Shown: piece by piece, positions 56,163 through 64,000 of the stretch
Numbering within the stretch: position 1 is the stretch's first letter
Layout of the letters: each line of letters starts with the position of its first letter
Assembly (NCBI RefSeq): GCF_028687615.1
Contig: NZ_JAQTZU010000018.1
Location: 1-64,000, forward strand
Direction of reading: 5' to 3'
DNA: 64,000 nt
From: Methylovulum sp.
Lineage (GTDB): Bacteria; Pseudomonadota; Gammaproteobacteria; Methylococcales; Methylomonadaceae
Notes under the pieces: generated by a model
The model's input: the letters and a program-made list of their open reading frames with translations, nothing else
Database searches by the model: none
What the model was told of the DNA's origin: nothing
Position numbers and translations under genes: made by a program

Positions 56163-56226
56163 GGTTTAATCCGAGTTAATCAATCCCAACCCCTTTTAGA
56201 AACCAATCACACACAAACGAATTTAG

Positions 56227-57885
<1,659 letters not shown>

Positions 57886-57934
57886 TCATGCGGTCTTGAA
57901 GCCTTTGGCTTTAAACCCTCTGCTTTGAAAATGG

Positions 57935-57970
57935 AAAGCCCCGGTTGCTGTTTGCAATCGGGGCTTTTTT
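57935..57970 (+). terminator. Terminator after groEL
   Basis: AAAGCCCCGgTTGC pairs with GCAAtCGGGGCTTT around a short loop, ending in six Ts. Confidence 0.92.
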
Positions 57971-58302
57971 ACGGCAGCTTAAAAAAGGATCAATATGCCA
58001 GTAGATTTAACCACTAATAAATCATTTAGGAATGTGCATGGAATAAATTCGCAGATCACAAGACCTGTCAGGTTTTCAAAACCTGACAGGTCTGACGAGC
58101 CGGTGCGGAAATTATTTCATGCCCGTTCCTTAACATTTTTATGCCTGTAAGCTTCTAAAAATCCGGCTTGCCTGTTAAAAGACTTTTGCACGGTTACTTA
58201 TGTTAATTTTCGTGTTCCCTTATACAATAACCTACCATTGGAAACCGAAAAATTGACTGTTCAAAGAATATAATGCGTTTTTTTCTACCGAAGGCTTTGT
58301 AT
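57971..58302. other. Intergenic region after groEL
   Basis: No gene. It contains copy 2 of the galE-type repeat (58030-58078) with a hairpin of the CCTGTCAGG type (58062-58093). The remainder leads to the CDGSH gene. Confidence 0.5.
58030..58093. repeat. Dispersed repeat and hairpin (copy 2)
   Basis: 58030-58078 is the inverted counterpart of 5341-5389. The copy extends into a perfect hairpin: GACCTGTCAGGTTTT with AAAACCTGACAGGTC. It has no gene within it and sits after the groEL terminator. Confidence 0.7.
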
Positions 58303-58542
58303 ATGACCAACAAAACCAACTCCCCGCTGCCTGTTGAAGTCAAAGCCGGAAGGATCTATTCCTGGTGCCAATGTGGTTTAAGTGAAGACATGCCTTTGTG
58401 CGACAATACGCATAGCGGGCGTTCCAATATTAAATCTTTTAAATTCATGGCGGAAGAAACCACCACGTTGTATTTATGCGCTTGTGCTGCAACCCAAACG
58501 CCGCCTTATTGTGACGGCGGCCAACAATGTAAAACAGTCTAA
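58303..58542 (+). CDS. Tandem CDGSH iron-sulfur protein with one altered motif
   Basis: A 79-residue protein with two CDGSH-type motifs. The first (CQCGLSEDMPLCDNTH) has three Cys and the His ligand. The second (CACAATQTPPYCDGGQ) has the three Cys but Gln in place of the His. The second 2Fe-2S site might have a different ligand or be unstable. Bacterial tandem CDGSH proteins are thought to be redox or cluster-carrier proteins. The start is ATG 58303 (MTNKTNSPLP). The CYTH gene follows after two bases. Confidence 0.8.
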   Translation: MTNKTNSPLPVEVKAGRIYSWCQCGLSEDMPLCDNTHSGRSNIKSFKFMAEETTTLYLCACAATQTPPYCDGGQQCKTV

Positions 58543-58544
58543 TT

Positions 58545-59024
58545 ATGGCAATTGAAATTGAACACAAATTTTTGCTGGCCAATGATGATTGGCGCAAATA
58601 CGTCCACCATTCAACTGTTTATCGGCAAGGTTACTTAAGTTCCCAGGCGAACACGTCGATTCGGGTCAGGATCAGTGACGAACACGCTTGGCTGAATATA
58701 AAGAGTGCAATCATCGGTACGCATAGGCATGAATATGAATATGAGATACCATCGGCGGATGCCGATGAAATTATTAGCAATTTATGTCGAAAACCCTTGA
58801 TTGAGAAAACCCGCCATTGGGTTTTTGATGACGGAAATCTCTGGGAGATTGACGAATTTGCCGGAGCCAACCAAGGCTTGCTCGTAGCTGAAATTGAGTT
58901 GCCTGAAATCGGCATGGCGTTCCGCAAACCGGCTTGGCTGGGGGTGGAAGTGACGGATGACTTACGCTATTACAATAATAATCTAGTCGCGCATCCTTAT
59001 TCGCAATGGCGCGATGAAGTCTAA
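58545..59024 (+). CDS. CYTH-domain triphosphatase-like protein
   Basis: A 159-residue CYTH tunnel-fold protein. The metal-binding ExExK motif is at the N-terminus (IEIEHKFLL). Basic and acidic residues of the tunnel are in SIRVRISDEHAWLNIKS and LWEIDEFAG...LLVAEIELPE. Members hydrolyse inorganic triphosphate or act on thiamine triphosphate. No CHAD domain is attached. Translation is probably coupled to the CDGSH gene. Confidence 0.88.
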   Translation: MAIEIEHKFLLANDDWRKYVHHSTVYRQGYLSSQANTSIRVRISDEHAWLNIKSAIIGTHRHEYEYEIPSADADEIISNLCRKPLIEKTRHWVFDDGNLWEIDEFAGANQGLLVAEIELPEIGMAFRKPAWLGVEVTDDLRYYNNNLVAHPYSQWRDEV

Positions 59025-59079
59025 GGCATAGCCTTTAGTTTCGAAATTTAGCCGAAAGGGACATAACGTATCCATAGTC

Positions 59080-59649
59080 TCAATACGGCGCAGAAAAAGC
59101 CGCCAACAATGTAGATACTTGCCCGGCGGGCAACTGGATTTGCACGTTGACTTGCTGGGCAAAATCCTGGGCGATAATGCGTCCGTCCAATTTTTTCAGC
59201 AGATATTCCAAGGGCTGGATCTGGTTATATTCCAAAGTGAGGGGGACTGTCGCCCATTCGATGTACGGGCATAATTCGGCGGCGGCGATGGTTTGGCTGG
59301 CGGTGTTGCTATAGGCGCGGGTCAGGCCGCCTGCACCGAGTTTGATGCCGCCGAAGTAGCGTATGACGATCAGCAGGACATTAATCAGCTCTTTGCCGTC
59401 GATTTGCTGAAAAATCGGCTTGCCTGCCGTGCCGGTGGGTTCTCCTGCGTCGTGGAAGCGGTAAACGATGCCGTTGGCGGTTTTGATGCGGTAAGCGTAA
59501 ACGATATGGCTGGCGTTGGGATGTTCGTCGTGTGCCTGTTTGAGATTAAGCGCGACATCCTGCTCGTTATCGCAAGGGACGATCACACCGATAAAGCGGG
59601 ATTTTTTGATCAGGATTTCCAGGGTTTGGCGGGTTTTAACTTCATTCAT
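59080..59649 (-). CDS. yigZ: IMPACT/YigZ-family protein
   Basis: A 189-residue protein of the UPF0029/IMPACT family. Signatures are KKSRFIGVIVPCDN, ASHIVYAYRI, DDAGEPTGTAGKPIF-type loop (here FHDAGEPTGTAGKPIFQ) and IRYFGGIKLGAGGLTRAY. The bacterial members are thought to bind RNA or ribosomes; the precise role is unknown. Start ATG 59649, ten bases from the moaE stop, so it may be co-transcribed with moaD-moaE. Confidence 0.9.
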   Translation of the reverse strand: MNEVKTRQTLEILIKKSRFIGVIVPCDNEQDVALNLKQAHDEHPNASHIVYAYRIKTANGIVYRFHDAGEPTGTAGKPIFQQIDGKELINVLLIVIRYFGGIKLGAGGLTRAYSNTASQTIAAAELCPYIEWATVPLTLEYNQIQPLEYLLKKLDGRIIAQDFAQQVNVQIQLPAGQVSTLLAAFSAPY

Positions 59650-59658
59650 GCGAGGTTT

Positions 59659-60120
59659 TTATTTGGCGGATTTATAGCCATCGGTATTTTCCTTAACCCA
59701 ACGGCTATCTGCCGAAATGAGGCGTTCTTTTTTCCAAAACGGGGCTTTGGTTTTTAAGGCTTCCATGAGGTAACGGCAGGCATCAAACGCATCGCCACGG
59801 TGCGCGGCCCAAACGGCAACCAAGACGATAGCCTCGTTCGGGAAAATATCGCCGACCCGATGGATGACCAAGGCATCAAGCACTTGCCATTGCTGCCGGG
59901 CTTCTGCGACACTGTTCTCCAGTTGCTTTTCGGTCATGCCCGGATAATGTTCCAGCGTCATGGCTTGCACTTCGCTGCCGTCATTAAAATCACGCATCGT
60001 GCCGATAAAAACATCGGTCGCGCCGACTTGTCCGTCCAGCAAATTGGCGGCGTTTTGATAATTCTGGATTTCCTGCCAAGGGTCAAAACTTTGTTCAGTG
60101 ACAATAACCGTCATTCTCAA
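59659..60120 (-). CDS. moaE: Molybdopterin synthase large subunit
   Basis: MoaE, with MoaD, converts precursor Z to molybdopterin. The 153-residue length is standard. Motifs include GATDVFIGTMRDFNDGSEV, ALTLEHYPGMTEKQL-type (here MTLEHYPGMTE), the HRVG loop and the catalytic lysine region MEALKTKAPFWKKE. Start ATG 60120 overlaps the moaD stop by four bases. Confidence 0.95.
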   Translation of the reverse strand: MRMTVIVTEQSFDPWQEIQNYQNAANLLDGQVGATDVFIGTMRDFNDGSEVQAMTLEHYPGMTEKQLENSVAEARQQWQVLDALVIHRVGDIFPNEAIVLVAVWAAHRGDAFDACRYLMEALKTKAPFWKKERLISADSRWVKENTDGYKSAK

Positions 60121-60350
60121 CCTCCGGTGACGGGTGGGAAAAATGCGACTTCATCGCCATCGTTTACCTGGTCGTTCAAACTGGCATAATCTTGATTGAT
60201 TGCGACCAGAATCCGATCCGGCAAAACCAGTTCTGGATTGGCCTGTTGCCAAACCTCGCGGACGGAGGCCAAACCATCCGCCAAGAGGGTGTCTTCCGAA
60301 CGCCCCAGGCTTTCTTTCAAACTGGCAAAATAGCGTATTTTAATTGACAT
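60117..60350 (-). CDS. moaD: Molybdopterin synthase small subunit (sulfur carrier)
   Basis: A 77-residue beta-grasp protein ending in VTGG. The C-terminal Gly is adenylated and thiocarboxylated by the MoeB-type enzyme before sulfur transfer in MoaE. Start ATG 60350 (MSIKIRYFASLKESLG) is standard. A MITE-like element (60403-60488) lies in the promoter region shared with moaC. Confidence 0.93.
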   Translation of the reverse strand: MSIKIRYFASLKESLGRSEDTLLADGLASVREVWQQANPELVLPDRILVAINQDYASLNDQVNDGDEVAFFPPVTGG

Positions 60351-60402
60351 ATTCGTTCACACGATCACAAAAACAGGGATAATGGCTAGTAGTTTCCTGC
60401 AT

Positions 60403-60488
60403 TATTAATCGTTTCCTAAGTGCTTGCCGAAATTATTTTGGCGAGAATTTGCACATCTTTTATGCAAGCACTTAGGAAACGATTAGTA
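60403..60488. mobile_element. MITE-like element G, copy 2 (moaD/moaC)
   Basis: 25-bp inverted repeats at 60403-60427 and 60464-60488 match the element at 37786-37870 (one mismatch in the outermost bases). The interior differs in sequence. It occupies half of the 186-bp spacer between divergent moaD and moaC. Confidence 0.8.
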
Positions 60489-60536
60489 ACCTATTGAATA
60501 CCCGCTAATTTTACATGCTTTTCACATTCCAGCCTT

Positions 60537-61007
60537 ATGCAGCTCACTCATTTTAATCAAGCTGGCGACGCGCACATGGTCGATGTCGGTGACAAAGCCG
60601 CGACCCAGCGTACCGCCATCACCGAAGGCTTTATCCAGATGCAGCCGGAAACGCTGAAACTGATTATCGACGGAGGCCACAAAAAAGGCGATGTGTTGGC
60701 GATAGCGCGGATAGCGGGCATTATGGCAAGCAAAAAAACCGCCGAGTTAATTCCGCTTTGCCATCCCTTGCCGATCACGCATGTCGATATTACTTTTAAC
60801 CCCGACATCGAAAAAAATCATATCCACTGCCAAACTACCGTGAAAACCAACGGTCAGACCGGCGTGGAAATGGAAGCCTTGACGGCCACAGCCTGCGCGT
60901 TGTTGACCATTTATGACATGTGCAAAGCGGTTGACCGCGGCATGGTGATCCAGTCCATACAGTTACTGGAAAAAGACGGTGGAAAATCGGGGCATTGGCA
61001 ACGATAG
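60537..61007 (+). CDS. moaC: Cyclic pyranopterin monophosphate synthase
   Basis: MoaC makes cyclic pyranopterin monophosphate, the first committed intermediate of Moco synthesis, with MoaA. The 156-residue protein has the family signature [22 protein letters not shown] and the Glu/Lys region [25 protein letters not shown]. Start ATG 60537 gives [18 protein letters not shown], standard for the family. It is divergent from moaD-moaE. moaA is not in the window. Confidence 0.96.
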   Translation: MQLTHFNQAGDAHMVDVGDKAATQRTAITEGFIQMQPETLKLIIDGGHKKGDVLAIARIAGIMASKKTAELIPLCHPLPITHVDITFNPDIEKNHIHCQTTVKTNGQTGVEMEALTATACALLTIYDMCKAVDRGMVIQSIQLLEKDGGKSGHWQR

Positions 61008-61221
61008 TGACCGTATTTCAAACGGCGTCCCAGTCCACATGCCCAGTGAAAACTTGCGGTACAGTTTAGTAATGCTCAATACTGGACTTGGATTTGGACT
61101 TGAGCTTCTCTCCCCCGTTGTTGAACCATTTTCATTTTGCAAAAAACCATTCATTTCTTTATTAACACAATGGCAGTGGCCTATACCCAGCCAAATTTAA
61201 AACCTACCCACAGAGACCAGT

Positions 61222-62259
61222 ATGTCAATGACTTTAAAAGAACTTGCTGATGCGTGTAATGCCCGTATTGAAGGTGGCGACAGTTCAGCATTAATTGCTT
61301 CGGTTGCCGATATTAGCTCGGCGGGCACAGGCCAAGTGACGCAATTGACCAATAGCCGTTACGCAAAATACATGAAAGGCTCAACGGCTACCGCCTGTTT
61401 TGTGCCAGAAGATTTTGCCATTCCTGATGTTCCGGCAACGATGGCGTTATTGATCACCCAAGACCCGGAAATGAGTTTTATCAAGGCAATTGAACTTTTG
61501 CACCCGGAACGTGCATACCCGGCGGAGATTGCCGGGCAGGCGGTGTTAGCGGCAACTGTCAGCTTGGGTGATGGCGTGTTCATCGGCCCATACTCAGTTA
61601 TTGGCGAAAACACTTGTATTGGCGATGGCACCGCCATTCTCGCGGGGGCATACATAGGCCGCCATGTCAAAATCGGCAAAAACTGCCGGATTTACCCTTA
61701 TGTGGTGATTTACGATGATGCCATCATCGGCGATAACGTCATTATCCATTCCGGCGCGGTTATCGGAGCCGATGGTTTTGGCTATAAATTCCGCAACTAT
61801 CAGCATGTCAAAGTCCCGCAAATCGGCAATGTCGTCATTGAAGACAATGTCGAAATCGGGGCCAATACTTGTATCGACCGTGGTGCCTTGGGCGGCACCA
61901 CTTTAGGCACCGGCAGCAAAATAGATAATCTGGTGCAAATCGGCCACAACAACAAAATTGGCCGTCATGTCATTATGTGCGGACAAGTCGGTGTGTCCGG
62001 TTCCTGTAACATCGAAGACTACGCCATCCTCGCCGGCAGTGCCGGTATCGCTGATCATGTGACCATTGGCCAGGGTGCAGTGGTGATGGCACGGGCCGGA
62101 GTTGCCGCAGATGTTGCCGCAAAAACCCAAGTCTTTGGCAGCCCGGCAAAAGATAAGCGTACCGCCTATAAAGAACAAGTCGCACTGAGCAAATTGCCCG
62201 AATTATTAAAAAAAGTGAAATGGCTAGAAGAACAGCTACTTATGGTTAAAAATAAATAA
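61222..62259 (+). CDS. lpxD: UDP-3-O-(3-hydroxyacyl)glucosamine N-acyltransferase
   Basis: LpxD adds the second hydroxyacyl chain in lipid A synthesis. The 345-residue protein has an N-terminal uridine-binding domain (1-100), a left-handed beta-helix of hexapeptide repeats (about 105-300) and the catalytic His in VQIGHNNKIGRHVIM. Usual neighbours (bamA, skp, fabZ, lpxA) are absent, so this may be a second or relocated lpxD. Start ATG 61222. Confidence 0.93.
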   Translation: MSMTLKELADACNARIEGGDSSALIASVADISSAGTGQVTQLTNSRYAKYMKGSTATACFVPEDFAIPDVPATMALLITQDPEMSFIKAIELLHPERAYPAEIAGQAVLAATVSLGDGVFIGPYSVIGENTCIGDGTAILAGAYIGRHVKIGKNCRIYPYVVIYDDAIIGDNVIIHSGAVIGADGFGYKFRNYQHVKVPQIGNVVIEDNVEIGANTCIDRGALGGTTLGTGSKIDNLVQIGHNNKIGRHVIMCGQVGVSGSCNIEDYAILAGSAGIADHVTIGQGAVVMARAGVAADVAAKTQVFGSPAKDKRTAYKEQVALSKLPELLKKVKWLEEQLLMVKNK

Positions 62260-62483
62260 AACCCTATATTTCAATAAGTTTTGATATATTGCATAGGGCA
62301 TTCAAGCACCAATCCCAAGCTTAAACGCCAAAGTGCTTTACAATTATTAACTTTTCAATAATTACCTTATGAAAAACAACGATTTTCAAGCAACAATGTA
62401 ACTAAGCTGTCATGTTCTACTTATAGAATAACAGATGAATAATTCAGACTTTTGCTGTTGAACAGATCATTTCCAGGTTACCT

Positions 62484-64000
62484 ATGCTTGACTCCCCCAA
62501 AAACAAACGCGACCTTAACGGTTCCGTCAAGTTTTCCGCCCCCAGTGTCCTTGAACTAACAAAACCAGTCAAACCCATCACGCTAGAAATGATGGTACTG
62601 GAAGTGTTGGGCTTATTTCAAGGAGACCCGGAATTAGCCGCGCTACCTGTGCTTACAGATAACGACAAATTTTTGGGCATTATATCAAGGCGTAATTACC
62701 TTAACTTAATGACCAAAGCCTTTGCCCGTGAACTGTATGCGCGTAAATCACTGTTCACCTTGCTGGACAGCAATGCGGAAATTTTCGTCGCACCGTTGAT
62801 TGTGCGTACAGAAGACCGTATTGACCAAGTCATCGCCGATTTTTTAAGCCGTGACCCAGGCATCCATTACGAAGCCTTGCCGGTTATTGACGATACGGGT
62901 ATTGTCGGTGTCGTAAAAATTGCCGACATGATGCTCAAGATGTCGCAATCGCAAGGCAACTTGATTGAAACCATGCAACAACTCAGTGCGCGTTTAAATG
63001 ATGAAGTCGCCAACGCCGCCACCTTGCAAAAAAACCTGTTACGCTCTGCTGACATTGCGTTGCCTGGAGTGACGGGGCTGTCCACGATGATGACGTCAAG
63101 CGAAGTCGGCGGGGACTTTTATGATTACTATATCGTCGATAACCGCTGGGTGGTCATCTTGGTCGGCGATGTCAGCGGACACGGTATTGCCGCCGGCACT
63201 ATCGTTTGTGCCGCCAAAGCCTCTGTCAACTTCCTTGAATCCCAACGCGAAAAAGAACCTGGCAAGATCCTCGCCCGCCTGAGCAACATCATTTTCAACA
63301 CCGCACACCAATCTTTATTGATGACCATGTTCGCCATTTGCCTGGACACCCAAACTGGTGAACTACGCTATGCCAACGCCGGCCATCAATTTGCCTACCT
63401 TTACCGTGCCATGCTCGGTCAATTGGATTGTTTGGAGATTGGCGGCTTGCCGTTAGGGAAAAACATCGACACGGAATACGAACAAATCGTCACGGAAATG
63501 GACTTAGGGGATCGATTGTTCCTTTATACGGATAGTATCGTCGAAGAAGAATGTCCCGCTGGTGAATGTTTTGGCTATGAACGTCTGGAAGCCTTATTGG
63601 TTAGCCAAGCCGATAGCGACATGCCGACACTACATGCGAAAATCTTGAGCAATTTGAGCTCGCATACCCAGCGCAGCACTTTTGGTGACGACTTGACTAT
63701 GTTCGGCGTAGACTATCTGGAAAAAACTTACGATACGGGTAACACGATTAGCTCAACACCAGCCCAAAGCCAGGAGCTGGATGAAGTTTATATTTTCGAT
63801 GCGGATTATCGCGTCAATCCCGCGCCTATCGCGGCAAGAATTAACCGGCAAGAAGTGGTGTTCATGGCCAAACACCAATTTTCCGACCTGATCCCCAATC
63901 TGGCGGCACAAGGTGTCCGGCGCGTCCTGCAACAAGACCACCCTATCAACGAGTTATTAGGCTGGGAAAATTTACTTAACCAACATCTTCATAAAACCCC
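62484..64000 (+). CDS. CBS-PP2C (SpoIIE-type) serine phosphatase, cut by window end
   Basis: An open frame from ATG 62484 runs past the right edge (505 codons visible). Residues about 25-150 hold a CBS pair (LPVLTDNDKFLGIISRRNYL and LPVIDDTGIVGVVKIADMML). A coiled linker precedes a PP2C/SpoIIE phosphatase (about 180-410) with the metal motifs EVGGDFYDYYIVDNRWVVIL, VGDVSGHGIAAG and YANAGHQFAY. The C-terminal part (from about 435) is a domain I cannot assign (VYIFDADYRVNPAPIAARIN); an anti-sigma-type kinase could follow. It probably acts in a partner-switch signalling pathway; no anti-sigma antagonist is seen. Confidence 0.82.
   Translation, partial: MLDSPKNKRDLNGSVKFSAPSVLELTKPVKPITLEMMVLEVLGLFQGDPELAALPVLTDNDKFLGIISRRNYLNLMTKAFARELYARKSLFTLLDSNAEIFVAPLIVRTEDRIDQVIADFLSRDPGIHYEALPVIDDTGIVGVVKIADMMLKMSQSQGNLIETMQQLSARLNDEVANAATLQKNLLRSADIALPGVTGLSTMMTSSEVGGDFYDYYIVDNRWVVILVGDVSGHGIAAGTIVCAAKASVNFLESQREKEPGKILARLSNIIFNTAHQSLLMTMFAICLDTQTGELRYANAGHQFAYLYRAMLGQLDCLEIGGLPLGKNIDTEYEQIVTEMDLGDRLFLYTDSIVEEECPAGECFGYERLEALLVSQADSDMPTLHAKILSNLSSHTQRSTFGDDLTMFGVDYLEKTYDTGNTISSTPAQSQELDEVYIFDADYRVNPAPIAARINRQEVVFMAKHQFSDLIPNLAAQGVRRVLQQDHPINELLGWENLLNQHLHKT

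Overview
The window looks like a chromosomal stretch of a gammaproteobacterium of moderate GC content. Gene orders typical of gammaproteobacteria support this: miaB-phoH-ybeY-corC, hemB, bamD/rluD/pgeF, and pstS-pstC-pstA-pstB-phoU. The style of the proteins and of the dispersed repeats suggests a methanotroph-type lineage (order Methylococcales). That is inference only, because no methane or methanol oxidation gene lies in the window. No rRNA, tRNA or CRISPR array was found.

Positions 1-3840 are accessory. They hold a decayed mobile element: a frameshifted P4-type integrase, a damaged antitoxin/toxin pair, the C-terminal end of an element primase/helicase-like protein, a 280-bp cluster of ten TGTGGGGA octamers, and a motif resembling a phage cohesive-end region. 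About 1.1 kb without a convincing gene and an inverted-repeat element follow. From 3842 to 10115 there is a minus-strand block: a glutaredoxin-membrane fusion, galE, and corC-ybeY-phoH-miaB.

From 10565 to 20582 the genes are mixed: a GH5 glucanase-like enzyme, an HhH protein, a lipoprotein, an ABC exporter followed by a PHP phosphoesterase, ispH-hslR, a Uma2 nuclease-like protein, an SMR/DsrH/DsrC operon and a NUDIX hydrolase. From 20865 to 29352 come alaC, murI, an IS66-like transposase remnant among inverted repeats, a lexA with an unusual DNA-binding domain, a monoglyceride-lipase-like hydrolase, a HerA-type ATPase and an orphan type II secretion F protein. From 29610 to 45118 lie yciA-parC, a coiled-coil PD-(D/E)XK protein, a zinc alcohol dehydrogenase, cmoB, an orphan mlaC, hemB-aroE-sixA and the complete phosphate uptake operon.

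From 45187 to the right edge the content is mostly housekeeping: bamD, rluD-pgeF, a ZIP transporter, pgm, an L,D-transpeptidase beside an Lpp-like lipoprotein, rdgC, a hypoxanthine-DNA glycosylase, darP, a Crp/Fnr regulator, a MoeB/ThiF protein, CIRCE-controlled groES-groEL, a CDGSH protein with a CYTH protein, an IMPACT protein, moaE-moaD facing moaC, lpxD and a CBS-PP2C phosphatase cut by the window end.

The most distinctive feature is the number of short non-autonomous repeat families. At least six are visible, some with perfect terminal inverted repeats and one with an 8-bp target duplication. Several sit directly on gene ends or in shared promoters (aroE/sixA, moaD/moaC, galE). The strongest leads for unusual biology are the octamer cluster with the cos-like motif, the two-cysteine DsrC with DsrH but no DsrEF, the non-standard lexA region, and the 11 x 11-bp tandem array at 54442-54562.
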